Of a DNA stretch of 42,857 bases, positions 22,001-32,734 are shown piece after piece (within the stretch, counting starts at the first letter, position 1; every line of letters begins with the position of its first letter). This DNA comes from Stereum hirsutum FP-91666 SS1 (Eukaryota; Basidiomycota; Agaricomycetes; Russulales; Stereaceae). The notes beneath the pieces are model-generated. The model did no database searches and was not told the origin of the DNA. It worked only from the letters and a program-made list of their open reading frames with translations. Where the stretch lies: the NCBI RefSeq assembly GCF_000264905.1, contig NW_006763153.1, forward strand, positions 527,741-570,597, read 5' to 3'. The position numbers and the translations under genes were made by a program.

Positions 22001-22320
22001 GGCTAGGGGAGGGGATGACCGACGTCGACCGTAGCTTAACCTAGCCTAGGCTAGGGGAGGGGATGACCGACGTCGACCGTAGCTTAACCTAGCCTAAAAG
22101 TATTCATTATTATCCTTTTTACACTCAAAACATCTTCTATTCACAGTTCTACCAGCACTGTGTACAAGAGTAATCATATATGAGCCCCACGAACCCTCCA
22201 AATGGCTGCCGTAGGACCTCCCGTAATGTCCGGACAGTTCGCGTTTAAGGGCCCTCCGGGCCCCCTCCCCCCCCTACATCCGGTTTTTTATTTTATTCCT
22301 GCCACCCCCTTGCTGAGAAT
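21789..22320. mobile_element. 516-bp MITE (hAT-like) with perfect 8-bp target duplication
   Basis: The element is 21797-22312. Its ends are inverted: CAAGGGGGTGGCAAGCGTAA on the left matches the reverse complement of the right end (CAAGGGGGTGGCAGGAATAA), and the similarity continues to ACCGGAT. The octamer CTGAGAAT stands directly outside both ends (21789-21796 and 22313-22320). An 8-bp duplication plus a CAAGG terminus fits the hAT superfamily; KDZ elements also make 8-bp duplications, so this is an inference. No transposase is encoded. It inserted into the coding part of the preceding gene. Confidence 0.85.
21991..22100. repeat. 48/49-bp tandem repeat inside the MITE
   Basis: Units start at 21991 and 22040, with a partial third at 22088. 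They are identical except for one A. Each begins with CCTAGCCTAGGCTAGG, which is nearly a perfect palindrome, and contains GACGTCGAC. The translation stop of the interrupted gene (TAA, 21998-22000) lies in the first unit. Confidence 0.9.
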
Positions 22321-22770
22321 GATGTATTTATATCTACTCCATTAGAATTCGGGAGACCTCTTCTGCATCTGCCGCATCTACCGCATCTTCAGCCTTGGCT
22401 GTCACTTCCGCCTGTAAGGCTCCGTAATCACTCGGAGTCACCGATCGTTCTCACATCAGCAAGACCGCATTACTGTGGCGGACTAGGAAGCTGGACAGAC
22501 ATAGAAGCTGGACAAAGATTTTTAAGATTTTATGCACTCATCTTCATGCCATGGTTCCTCTATGTGACATATAGATCTACATATTCTCCTATGGTATGCA
22601 AACGTGCTTCGTGTTATGTTTGTGAATATTTTGCAGGAGACGGTGGAATGTTGTTGGATTCGGTGTTTGTGGCACAATTTTGCCACATGCAGGCAGCCCG
22701 TCTAACGTGGACACCTCGACCAGCCTTTACTATCAAACTATTTGCTCGCAAAGATGTATGTAGGGCATAA
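22321..22770 (+). pseudogene. Detached 3' coding part of the MITE-interrupted gene
   Basis: Directly after the right target duplication a frame is open for 150 codons to TAA at 22768-22770. It is in the same phase as the interrupted gene if the MITE and one octamer are ignored. Its peptide is His/Leu/Pro-rich at first (LLHLPHLPHLQPWLSLPP), then more ordered (CVCEY-like Cys pairs in ASCYVCEYFAG, ARLTWTPRPAFTIKLFARK). No family was recognised. An alternative is a chance open frame, but 150 open codons in the correct phase makes that less likely. Confidence 0.5.
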
Positions 22771-24108
22771 ACATGAGTACATTCTAAGTAATCCCAACTT
22801 ATTCTGGTGGATAATGAACGCCTACATTTGCGTTTGTCATCTTTTTTTGGGGGGACCCCATGGCCGAAATGCCACAAGAGGCCCCCGCTCGGTGAGGCTC
22901 TAGCTCAAGCATCATTCACATTCCTCATAAAATAAGTGGATAGATCTTTGGCCTTAGATAAACACTTCATTTCCAATGGTATGCATACTTTTATCAGACC
23001 GTTTGCTTTCTGGAGAGCACAATTTTACCGAAGTGACCTGTTTTACACCTGTCCAACAACCTAGTTGAGGGCGAGCGAAATTTCTAGGCGACACTCACGA
23101 AGTAAACAAGAAGCTCGTTAGCCGACCGGCAACATACCAACATCAGTCTTACGCGAACTTACTTCATACAGCAACGCGACACCAAAAGCGGCTCTATACG
23201 CAGAACTGCATCACCAATCCGAAGATATCGGAAGCGAGTGGGCAGAGAGCCTACGGGAATTCACAGTACCACAGTGCCAGAAATAGTTTTACAACCGAAC
23301 TCAATTTTCCTATGTTACTCAGGATAAGACATCGCGCCACATGCTAGGGAATTTCGTCTCTATGACCTCTATTCCAGTCCCAATCAAAACAATCACCAAC
23401 ACCAACAAACGATGAGCATCTTAGCGTACATCTCAGGTCAAAATAAAGGTCAGGACACTCACGGAATAATTCGCTCCGCTCAACCTCACCACCTTCACCT
23501 TCACCTTCCTCATCCCGCCTCCCTCATACTTCTCTGAAACACCCACATCCCCCAAGGAATATGTCATGTCGACTGATCGCACCATACATATCGGATCCCG
23601 ACACCTCTCCACCCTCCACTCCGTATCGACGCCCCATTTGGATTGAGCCTATCGTCTCCACCGTTGAGGAAAAACACCCGTTCCCTCAGACGTGCATACA
23701 GTCCATCTTTCTCTCCAGCCAGAACTGAGGTTTCTGCCGGTTCGAGGTCTGGGATGTAGTAAGTGATGGAGTAAAGTTCTTCCGCTCGATGCATGTATCG
23801 TTGTCGATGTAGGCGCGAATGTTTGCTCGGAGGTAGACGTCGAGAGCGGTCGTGTGGCGAGGTGGTTTTAGGTTGGGTTCGGGGAGAGCTCGAACGATGA
23901 AGATGTGGGGTTCGACCCAGGATTAACGACGAGTTGTCGTGGATCGCTTGTAGGGGTTTCAATCGTAGACTTGTGTTTGTGGTAATGTTTGCGTTTCCGT
24001 TCGCGCGAGGACATAGAATGCCATCTGTTGTAGTTGCTGTAGAGGGCGATATGCTGCTAGACGCAGAGTTGAACGCCGATCGAGGCTCTGCGTGTGGGGG
24101 AAGTGGGA
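22771..24108. other. No confident gene
   Basis: 22780-23560 is A+T-richer and shows no motif. A minus-strand frame at 24193-23564 (Ser/Pro/His/Arg-rich, with RSRRLPPSKHSRLHRQRYMH) overlaps the end of the acidic gene and could be a 3' exon. However, the natural splice from that gene reaches a stop codon at once, at 24109. I leave it unassigned. Confidence 0.4.
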
Positions 24109-26280
24109 TTACTGAATGAAAAAGGGGACGGATGTCAACGAACTGGTCCTGTGTATGCGTGCTAAACTTACCACCACGAAGTCCTTCCGCCATCGTCTCC
24201 GTCTGACATTCCCGTTTCCCACATCCTCTACATCCCTGTCCAAATCCAGCTCGTTCACCTGCAACTCTCCAGTTGACCCAAAGTCCACCACTTCATCTTC
24301 CTCCGACGCCGACGTCAAATCTTTCTGCACGACTCGATTGGCATCCGCACCTAAATTCGCACCAGCGGTATATTCGTCTATAAGGTCGCCTTCCTCCACC
24401 TCTACTTGAATACTCGTAGGTCCATCATCATCTCCATAGGAATCTATACCAGGAATAATCTCCCCACTCAACAGCTTATCTCCGCGCTCGTGCTCGTGCT
24501 TGTGCTCGTGTCCGCGTTCATTCTCTTCTTCGAGTACTTCGCCCTCTTCCACCAGCATCTCAATACGCTCCACACGACGGAAGACAAGCTTATTCCCCGC
24601 TTCATCCTCGATCACACTTCCTTCGGCGGATCCACGCCCTTCTTCCCTCTCTACTTCCTCCCTTTCTTCGACGAATCCATCCACTTCGACTTCGCCTTCT
24701 TCCACAGCCTCCACTTCGACTCGAGCTCGAGCCCAGGCTCTGATTCTGAGTCGTTTCTCTATCATCTCTCCTTCTACCCCGTGTTCGTCGTCCTGATACA
24801 CGAGGCCTGACTCCTGCGTTATATCGTCCACATCCACATCCACATCCTCGTCGTCTTCGCCCTCTCCTCGTTCCTCCACCTCCCTGCGCCCGACAAACCC
24901 ATCCCCATTTTTATCATATTCGCACTCCCGAGTATCCCCATCCGTATCCACATCTTGCATCTCCGTGCCCGCTCCTCCGACGCTCGTCGACATTCCCAGT
25001 ATGCTGCTGTTATTGTTCCTGAACACGAGGAAAGCGCCCCACGGCCGACGCAGAGTTTAAGTCCGGCGAGAGGAGATGCAGCGAATTGGCGAATTCTTGT
25101 ATGAGGTTGAGGTTGTGGTTGAAGAGAGATAAGAACAGAAGTGGGGGGCAGGTGAAGTTGCGTGCGAGGGTGAGAGAGTGTTTGAGCGATCGAGTGGTGG
25201 GGAAGGAGGAGCGGGTTATTTTGTCGATGACTGAGGTTGAGATTGTGGGTAGATGAGGGATAATCTCGATGAGCGACGTGAAATGGAGGCACCAAGGGTT
25301 CGACGACGTTGACCGGCCGAGCAGAAATGAAAAGGCGCATGGAGAGGGAGGAAAATAATCCGGGACGAAAGGGGAGAAAGACTTACCACCAAGGTACCGC
25401 GCCACGAGCCCGTTAATCTGCCCAGCACATACGCCGATGCCCCACCCTTCGGACCATGACCATAGTCGGAAGAGGGATGGAGAGAGGACAAGTCTTTAGG
25501 ATCGGCTGCGGAGGGGGAGGTAAGGCGGGCCCAGTCTGCGACTTGTCGCTCGCTTTTGCTAGCGCCGTCCCCATGAACGTCGAAGGGAAACATAGGGACG
25601 CGAGCCGCTTCTTGGTGAGGATGAGACAAAGGCGAGGACGGTCGTATGTCCCACTTAGGATGCTGTAAGCACTGCGTCTTCATCGCTTCGTTATGCTCCA
25701 CGATATCTTCGGATGCCGGCTCATTGAAACCCGAAGCGAGAGCATCAGGTTGTGTATTGAGTGCGTATTGGGGTACGCTGAGAGGGTTGCAGTCGGCGCG
25801 GACAACGTATGATAGAATGGCCGGGAGGCATATAGGGGGGAGCGTGAGGGTAACGGTTCGGGAAAAATGTGGAAGCGTGATGGTTCATGGACGTTGGAAA
25901 GGAGTGGATGATGAGTGGGAAGATGTGGCTAGATGAATGGGATACTAGAGGGTCAAAGATCAAGAACACGAACGTGCTAAATGTCAGTGTGGCGTGTGGC
26001 GTACCAGAGACCCGTGGGAGGAGCAAGTTTTGGATATGATCACGACGACCCTTGGCCTCGGTAGAGATCATACCTTAAAGATGAGCCTGTTAGCATCGCA
26101 TCGACTCGAAACCGCCAATGCCAGGTACAGAGACGACGCCACACACGCACGGCAGAAGCTGAGGATGGATGTCAAAGCGTGAGTTCGAGAGAGATAAAAT
26201 GAAGCCGGGGTAATAAATGAAGCCGGGCCCGACGGTAGAGGACGTATGCAAGACTTCAGCACCACGTTGACGTTCAACTA
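24109..26280 (-). CDS. Hypothetical multi-exon gene with long acidic C-terminal region
   Basis: The best supported exon is 25026-24109, an open, very Glu/Asp/Val-rich segment of ~300 codons (EEVEREEGRGSAEGS, HEHKHEHERGD) ending RRRRWRKDFVV. The terminal GTAAGT...CAG intron leads straight to TAA at 24111-24109. Upstream, a minus-strand frame around 25860-25380 reads CLQHPKWDIRPSSPL, ADWARLTSPS, YVLGRLTGSWRGTLV, and ends at a good GTAAGT donor. A further exon near 26190-26090 reads SILSFCRACVASSLYLALAV. Spacing and the TGSW.G motif remind me of Agaricomycete F-box-type proteins, but I see no F-box and could not join all exons. Boundaries are approximate. Acidic tracts of this kind are usually disordered and nuclear. 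Confidence 0.35.
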
Positions 26281-27713
26281 CAATATCGTCTAACTCCACT
26301 CCCGACAAGCTCTCCGCGTGCAAAGGCTGAGGAGGAGGCGTCGCCGGAGACAAAGAATCTGAATGTGCTTAAGTGCGGTGTAACGCAAATATGAGACCAA
26401 GAGCAAAGCGCAAGATCGAACGCGTGGCTCTTCGGCAATGCCCGCAAACTTGAGTTGCGGGATCATGCCGAGGGCTGCTTCGCCAAACCGCTCTCCCCAG
26501 CGCTCCCCAACTCCCATCCCCATACGCACATCCTTCTCCCCTTGACAATATTCCTCTTTACGACTCACAGCGTTGCGCAACCTCACGAAGAAGAATGCGT
26601 TCCATCAACATCAAGTCCTTGTCGTCTTCATCAACAGCCTCTCCTTCTACCTCGTTGGCTACAAAACAACACAATCCGTTGCGACATCGCGCTTCAAAGT
26701 TATTCAATGAGCTTATTCTGTTAAATTCAGGAAGGGTACCTAGGTCTGTATGTTCTCTTTATCTGTCAGTTTTGGCTAGCAGTGTTTGCGAAAGAGGGTC
26801 TTGTCGTCTTGCTTGAGAGGTTGGGCGTCAGAGCGTCGAGTTTTGGGCCTCGGAATCGTGAAGAAATGGCAGGAGATGTCTATGATTCCACTGTCGCGTG
26901 CGTGAACGACGTTGAGGTTATACTGGCTCTACAGCTTGACTGCTACCTGTCATGCGAGGTATGGCCATTCTCCTCGGGTCGGGGCTACCTTCTCCCTCGC
27001 TACCTACAGCAACGCGCTCAGTAGTATCATGACCGTCATTACGAGTGGAGGTAGCAGGTGGAGCTGTTCGGTGTGCAGTCATCCTCGTCCTCACGGCGAC
27101 CGATATCGCCACTCAAACCTCGCTCGTTGATCGCGTCCCAAATTTGGTATCAAGGACGTCTTACGACCATCGGACAGTCTGTCAAAGCCTGACATGACAT
27201 TGCTCTCGACATGTATCACACGCAGAGACTGCGATATTCACATTTCGCTCTTTACTGCACGTCGTCCGAGTGGCTCTTTCGCCGGAAAGGGCGGATTACT
27301 ATGGCTATTTTTCGCTCCTTCCCGCTAGTCGCACGGGCTCTTCTTCACGTCGCTCTTCCCTGCGCGCCGGTTTTTGCGTTTCTTCAACCCGCTCCCCACG
27401 CTCACAGCATCGTCATTCACATGACTCTGAGTTAAACTATCAGGCTAGCCCTGTCGTTTTTGGCCCGAGGCCTTTACACACTGGGTCGCTGTGGGCCTGG
27501 TGTTCATCAGGCCGGAGTCGACTGGAGCATGCTCCATCGAGTTCCGGGTAACGTACAACTCCCTTCGGAACTCGTTCAACGAGCACAAAGACACATTTTC
27601 CTTTCGGCGCACGCGGCGTTTGTGGGATATGACGATCCACGATTCCCGTCAACTTTGTCTCTGTTCGGTCTAACACGGCAACGGAGCAGCGTTATGGGTG
27701 CGACCGGTGCACC
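26281..27713. other. No confident gene
   Basis: Several frames of 60-98 codons on both strands lack motifs. A plus-strand stretch near 26570-26700 reads like coding sequence (FINSLSFYLVGYKTTQS) but ends quickly at a stop with no evident splice partner. The region includes the promoter of the F-box gene at 27714. Confidence 0.4.
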
Positions 27714-29303
27714 ATGCCGCGTCTTGACCCCAACATAGTTCCCATATGCGTTCTACTTTTGCTTTTGTATCCTGCTCTCGTCCCGTTGTCCCGCTTACTG
27801 ACGCGTTGCACTTTTATTAGACATAAAACATCACGCAAAGGTTTCGTTAACCCAAGAGCACTCGACCACTGCAGACTCCCACCCGAATTATGGATCCAAA
27901 TCATCCGCGAAGCAACCTTCATGACCCCCGACCCGCTCAGTACAGCCGAAGACCTCTCCTTTCTCGAATCGTCTTCCCTCCAGCTCTCGTCATACTACGC
28001 CGCCATGCGCTTCAAGACGAACGTCTCACTGGTATCGAAGCGCTGGAACGCCTTCGTCAAGGTCTTCCTCTTCGAGTTCGTATGGATCTCCCGCGCCCAG
28101 CAGGCCAAGGCGCTCGCGCACACACTCCTCATGGAGTTCGTTGAGGGACGGTCCGCGGCTTCGGGGAGGTTCATAAGGCGGTTACACATCGATACACCCG
28201 TACTCGAGCGCTGCTCGCCACAGGACCTCCACACCATCCTAGAATATTCGCCACAACTCACGATCTACACCGACAACCAGTCTATCCAGCGAAATCGATG
28301 TGACGCCCTTCCCGACCCGCGGTGTTCACCGGAAAAGCTCCTTTCACTCCTTACTCATCCTAACTCCGAGCTGCGCCGTCTTTCGTGGACGTCTTACGAC
28401 GATGTTCCCTTCCATCTCCGCATGTCGCCGCTGCAGAGTATGCCCACCATGCGACTCGAATATCTCGAACTCTCATCATGCTCCCCCAATTTCCACGCAC
28501 TCTTCTCCGATTCGCTGGAGTCAACATCGCCGTCTGCAGCCATGAGCGTCCATCTTCCCGCGCTCCGAAGCCTCAAAGTCAGCCTCGATAACGGGATGTT
28601 CGCCGTCCTCGCCTCATGGTCCATGCCACACTTACGCAACCTCTCCGTCGTCTCCGCCGACTTCAGCTACACCGGCGCAGGCTTTTATCGGTTCTTTGCC
28701 GCCCATGGGAAATTCCTCCGCCAACTCGAATTAGGCCATTCTTCCTCGCTCATCGAGGAGCACTACCTCACCGCGCCACACTACCCCCGCCATACCACGG
28801 AGAACAGGTCGCTCTCGTTGGCGAGGTGGTGTCCCAATCTGCGCGAGTTGATCTGTTCGGCGGACGCGGAGTGGCACTGGGAGAGTCCGGACTGGATCGC
28901 ACCGCATGTGTTGCTGCCTTCTCATCCACGACTCGAGATGATCGCCATCCGTGATATCGACGCACGTATCATCTCAGCGCTTGACATGACATCCAACGCG
29001 CCCTCAACGGACGATACCGCCTTTTTTCCCCTCCTGCAGCAAATGTCCTCGATCCTCGGTCCCGAAGCATTCCCTAGCCTCAAGTACCTGAGGGATCTGA
29101 GCGTGGAGAGCAATTCGATGAGGAGGCAGAGACCGGAGAGGGCGGTGGTGCAATTCTGGGCGAAGGTGCTGGGACGATGTAGGAAGAGGGGTGTCTGGTT
29201 AGAGGATGTGGAAGGATTTAACGTGACGATGGGGACTTTGAAGAGGGCTAGGAAGGTTTTGGATGTGAGGGAGGCGGTGGAGGAGGCGAGGTCGAGGGGA
29301 TGA
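27714..29303 (+). CDS. F-box domain protein, 529 aa
   Basis: A single uninterrupted frame ends at TGA 29301-29303. After an N-terminal hydrophobic stretch (IVPICVLLLLLYPALVPLSR) comes an F-box-like helix set: LPPELWIQIIREATF near residue 55, an insert, then NVSLVSKRWNAFVKVFLFEFVWI. This matches the usual LP.EL...I......L.LVSKRW...... pattern. The rest holds Leu-rich strands that could form LRR-like repeats (LEYLELSSCSPNF, LPALRSLKVSLDN, MPHLRNLSVVSADF, LRQLELGHSS). F-box proteins link substrates to SCF ubiquitin ligases through Skp1; the substrate is unknown. The hydrophobic N-terminus is unusual and may mean that the true start or a short 5' intron (an acceptor TATTAG lies at about 27815-27820) has been misread. 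Confidence 0.75.
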   Translation: MPRLDPNIVPICVLLLLLYPALVPLSRLLTRCTFIRHKTSRKGFVNPRALDHCRLPPELWIQIIREATFMTPDPLSTAEDLSFLESSSLQLSSYYAAMRFKTNVSLVSKRWNAFVKVFLFEFVWISRAQQAKALAHTLLMEFVEGRSAASGRFIRRLHIDTPVLERCSPQDLHTILEYSPQLTIYTDNQSIQRNRCDALPDPRCSPEKLLSLLTHPNSELRRLSWTSYDDVPFHLRMSPLQSMPTMRLEYLELSSCSPNFHALFSDSLESTSPSAAMSVHLPALRSLKVSLDNGMFAVLASWSMPHLRNLSVVSADFSYTGAGFYRFFAAHGKFLRQLELGHSSSLIEEHYLTAPHYPRHTTENRSLSLARWCPNLRELICSADAEWHWESPDWIAPHVLLPSHPRLEMIAIRDIDARIISALDMTSNAPSTDDTAFFPLLQQMSSILGPEAFPSLKYLRDLSVESNSMRRQRPERAVVQFWAKVLGRCRKRGVWLEDVEGFNVTMGTLKRARKVLDVREAVEEARSRG

Positions 29304-30268
29304 GTGAGTGTTTGCGGACCTTGTTCTTTTTTTTTGTCTGCCCTTGGTCGGATTTCTTGTGGCCCATTTCATCTTCTTTCTTCTCGATTTCTTGATCTCG
29401 AGCTTGTTTTATGGATGCTCTCGTTCCTATCCCGCAACCCAACCCCGTGTGTCCTCAGCGAATCCATTGTGTCCATCCATCGCGTCTATCCCTCCATCAT
29501 GAACTTGTGCATTTATATCTTTGTCCGTCCCCCTCCGTCTGTCACCCCCTGGATCGTTTCCCTTCGTCTCGTAACCCTTGTATCCTTGGGGACAATTATT
29601 TCAGAGATAGTACTACCGTCGTTACCCCTGATAGCAGTGCTCAATGGCAGAACCGTGTCTTTGCGCGCGTTAGTCCGTTGCAGGCAAAGGTCAGCATTCA
29701 CGAGTCTATACGCAGATAAAATGATCAACATACATCCTAAGGAGCTGGTTCACCGGAGCATAAGTGGAATACGAGAGGTACTTAAGTCTTGAGAAGAATG
29801 ACCGCTGCGATAGACGGTTAGGCTTACACTGGAAGTGTCTCTCTGCAAACTGCCTCTAAATATGGTAGCTCATTGAGACTGTCGTAATCCAGATCGCCTC
29901 CAGCATCCTTTTGAGCATCGGCGAGATTTCCCCCCCTTCGTTCTATTTTCACGATCCCGTCGAAACATCGTGGAGATACTTAGTCACGATACAGAAAAAA
30001 CAAACGATAGCAATTGATTGTACATGATAACAGGCCAGAAGACGTGTATGAGCCTACAACGACAGCAATACTGCAAGAAAAAGAGGGCAGAAGACGACAG
30101 GAATACTCCAAGAAAAACAGCCACAGGCTCCCGCGAACCCTTCTGCCTTTCAAACGATATGCCGGTTAAGTTTTCTTCACTGAACGATCCCGAGACTTGT
30201 CGTAGGCCTACTGACTGGATTCGGGTCTAAGTATGTTAAATGCGAGCCACAAAATGAGGAGCACACAC
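29304..30268. other. Intergenic, no gene supported
   Basis: T-rich 3' flank of the F-box gene (ending with a TTTTTTTTT tract at 29329-29337), then mixed sequence with short frames only. Nothing recognisable. Confidence 0.5.
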
Positions 30269-31201
30269 TCACAGTTCACCTGTATGCAACTTTGTCAAGA
30301 GGTTTGCCAACCTATCAAACCCCTGCTCCACTGAGGCCTGCAAGCCCTTCATCGATGCTTGCACACCCACCAAAGTGTCCTTCAGTTCAGCCTCCCTCTC
30401 CACCTGCCTAGCCTCCCTCTCCGTATCTCTAACCTCCTTCAACGCATCTCTCTCCACCTGCCTAGCCTCCCTCTCCGTATCTCTAACCTCCTTCAACGCA
30501 TCTCTCTCCACCTGCCTAGCCTCCCTCTCCTTATCTCTAATATCCTTCAACGCATCTCTCTGCTCGTGCTGCGTGAATTGTTCTTTCATCAAGCTCATCA
30601 ATTGATGTATCGGATCGTCTAGCAAGCCATGAGTTCAAAACCCGCTTCAGTCGCACAAAGAAATAAACAGACCATGAAGCCCACTGGTAGAAGGCCCATA
30701 GAGGGCACGATCGCTAGATGTCGTCGATGGCGCAGTTGCACCGGAAGGCAGGGGCACAGACGGCGGTGCGGGGGGAGGGGGGCCAGACATTGGTTGATTG
30801 AGCTGGTGAGGTGGAGGATGGTACGGAGCAAAGCCCGGCACAGAGTTGGACACAGTCGTTGCAGCCGTTTGATCAGCACCGCTGGCGCTGCTATGGGACA
30901 TGGTTGAGGCTGGCTGCAAGCTGGCTGACGCAGCGCATCGATTGCCGCTCGATGAGTCCGATGGGGCGCTGACGGCCACGTGGACCTGGCGCGTTCCGGT
31001 CCTATCCGGGGCACAAACCTGTTCCTGCGACCATGACATCTTTTTTTCATTGTACCGCTGCTGGAAAGGTGCAGAGCGCGAAGTATCGAAGTCAAATGTG
31101 TGCTGAAGTGTACCGCTTTCTCTCTTTTTCATTAGCTTTAGGTAGGCGAGTTTCAGTCTGAGGCATCCTCCCTCTTGAATGGCATGTTCGCGATCACTCA
31201 T
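30269..31201 (-). CDS. Hypothetical 292-aa protein with Pro-rich linker and repeated coiled coil
   Basis: Two exons, 31201-30673 and 30618-30269, total 879 nt. The N-terminal part (MSDREHAIQEGG, RLKLAYLKLMKKRESG) is helical. A Ser/Ala/Pro linker follows (APYHPPPHQLNQP, PPPPAPPSVPLP). After the 54-nt intron comes a long charged helix with an 18-residue repeat (REARQVERDALKEVRDTE) occurring about three times, then a short Leu-rich end (LVGVQASMKGLQASVEQGF). This looks like an oligomerising coiled coil. The frame continues upstream of the chosen Met for 23 codons without an ATG, so an upstream exon is possible. Family unknown. Confidence 0.5.
30398..30559. repeat. 54-bp in-frame tandem repeat (three units)
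   Basis: Units start at 30398, 30452 and 30506. The first two are nearly identical and the third has a few changes. Each encodes 18 residues of the coiled coil on the minus strand, so copy-number change would keep the frame and lengthen the helix by about five turns. Confidence 0.9.
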
Positions 31202-31381
31202 TCCATGCCCGATCTTGGACGTTGCGGTCTCAAAATAACAGCGGGAACGTGCCCAGTCAGCACCAATCAAGATAGAATAAAAACATTCCGCACAACGTTC
31301 ATAACGAGGCTAAACCCGTCGGTGGGTTTCGCTTCCAATAGTCTATTCAAGTAAGTCCATTCGCACTCGTTCAATATCCGC

Positions 31382-32270
31382 TCGATTTCTAATGTTACTA
31401 TGGGCTGAAATTGACGGGACGGGTAAGGATCATCCACCCCGATAAGGCTTTGATTGGAAGAGGCCCACCCATCGTCCGTCGAGAACAAGGACGATAACCT
31501 TGTAGGTTTTCGCCTCCTATATACCCCTCTCGAAGATCTGTTCGCGTTTGCTCAATTGTTTCTCGATTTTCAATGTAGCGGGCTGAATTTTCCTGCAAGG
31601 GGTAGCTCGACCATCCTAAATAAAGGTTTGACAGCACACCGCCCACTGATCCTCGAAAACGAGGCAAAACGTGTTGGTGGGTTTTCGTTCCTAGCACCCC
31701 TTCTTGAAAATATGTTCGCATTTGCTCAATTAGGGGTCCATCTTCAATGCGGCAGCGGGCTCGAAATGACGGGACGAGGTGGGTGCATTAGCCCCGATAA
31801 AGGGTTGGAAGGAAGCAGACCACTCAACGGTGAGAACGAAGTGAACTACCTCGGTGAGTTTTCGCCCACAAGACCCTGTTCCGAAGATGTGTTCGCGTTT
31901 GCTCAAATATCCTTCGATTTCCAGTGTCGCGGCCTCAAGGGAACGGCACAGGTATATACTATCACTCACAATGAAGATTTGGAGAGAAACGACCCACGCA
32001 TCGTCTAGAATGCGCACAAACAGCGAGGTAAATTTCACTCTCACCCCCTCCCCAAAGTTCGGTTCGTTCTCGCTCATTTGCAGTTCGTTCCCCAAGTAAG
32101 TAGCCCGACATGACGGCCTACACATGGGCTGTCTATTGCCGTCCGTGGTCTTACGCACCAACGCTGCAGATGGACGTGATCGATGCGAACCTCCGAGGTG
32201 AGCCATGGCCCCGAAATGCTCCTCTTCGAATTTTCGGTCGCACTTGCTCATTTGCGGCTCGACCCGGCTT
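31382..32270. repeat. Degenerate ~175-bp tandem array, five units
   Basis: Unit starts (TCGATTTTCAATGT-like) fall at 31382, 31563, 31737, 31914, 32085 and 32259, giving spacings of 181, 174, 177, 171 and 174. Shared blocks in order: CGATTTxCAATGTxGCGGGCT, TGACGGGACG, CCCCGATAAAGG, CCCACxxATCGTC, GAGAACGA, GGTGGGTTTTCG, and GAAGATxTGTTCGCGTTTGC. Copies 1-3 are the most alike; 4 and 5 are strongly diverged. A plus-strand frame stays open over three units (31454-32008) with a recurring FAFAQL..DFQC peptide. The minus strand gives recurring LEIE..LSKRE peptides with stops. Coding is therefore uncertain. Confidence 0.75.
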
Positions 32271-32497
32271 CATATAGGCTCAAAATGTTGGGAACAGCTG
32301 ACATTCTTGAGATTGTTGGGATTGAGATTCTCCTTCTCATCAGAGAAGAAGAGAGCGATGTCGGCAACAACACCGATCTTGGCGACGGAGGTGTTCTCGT
32401 TGTCAGATAACACAGTGGACGACGTCAATGATGTTGAGAGGCTACCGCGACGAACGTCACGGCGAGAAGAGCGACGGGTAGCAGTGTTCGGACACAT
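32270..32497 (-). CDS. Short ORF with KEN-box-like motif, possible gene start fragment
   Basis: The frame starts ATG at 32497 and runs 75 codons. It has a basic N-terminus (TRRSSRRDVRRGS), a Ser/Thr-rich stretch and the motif SDEKENLNP, similar to an APC/C KEN degron. It ends at TGA where the 175-bp array begins, so it could be a truncated 5' exon. No family recognised; small size makes chance likely. Confidence 0.2.
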   Translation of the reverse strand: MCPNTATRRSSRRDVRRGSLSTSLTSSTVLSDNENTSVAKIGVVADIALFFSDEKENLNPNNLKNVSCSQHFEPI

Positions 32498-32734
32498 GAT
32501 TGATAGTAAATAAGATGGGGTTGGTGGTCAGACTTTAGCGAGGGTGTTGGTGGTAGTCTGGAGTGAGCTGAAGAGAAGGTCCGACACGCAGCCACCGTCG
32601 CCGTTTCTTCCCGGACTCCTCTTCCTCTGGCCCTTCCTCTGGCGCATGCACATTTCCATGATCCCCGTCCCATCTTTCTCTACTCTTCCAGTGCCGAAGA
32701 CGACTCGCAAGACGAACGGGATCCAGCGGAGGAG

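Noticed and set aside
24820..24960. EF-hand-like loops (DVDTDGDTRECE and DKNGDGFVGRRE) in the acidic protein
   Set aside because: They fit the 12-residue calcium loop by position, but the whole region is Asp/Glu-rich and lacks the flanking helices of an EF-hand, so chance is likely.
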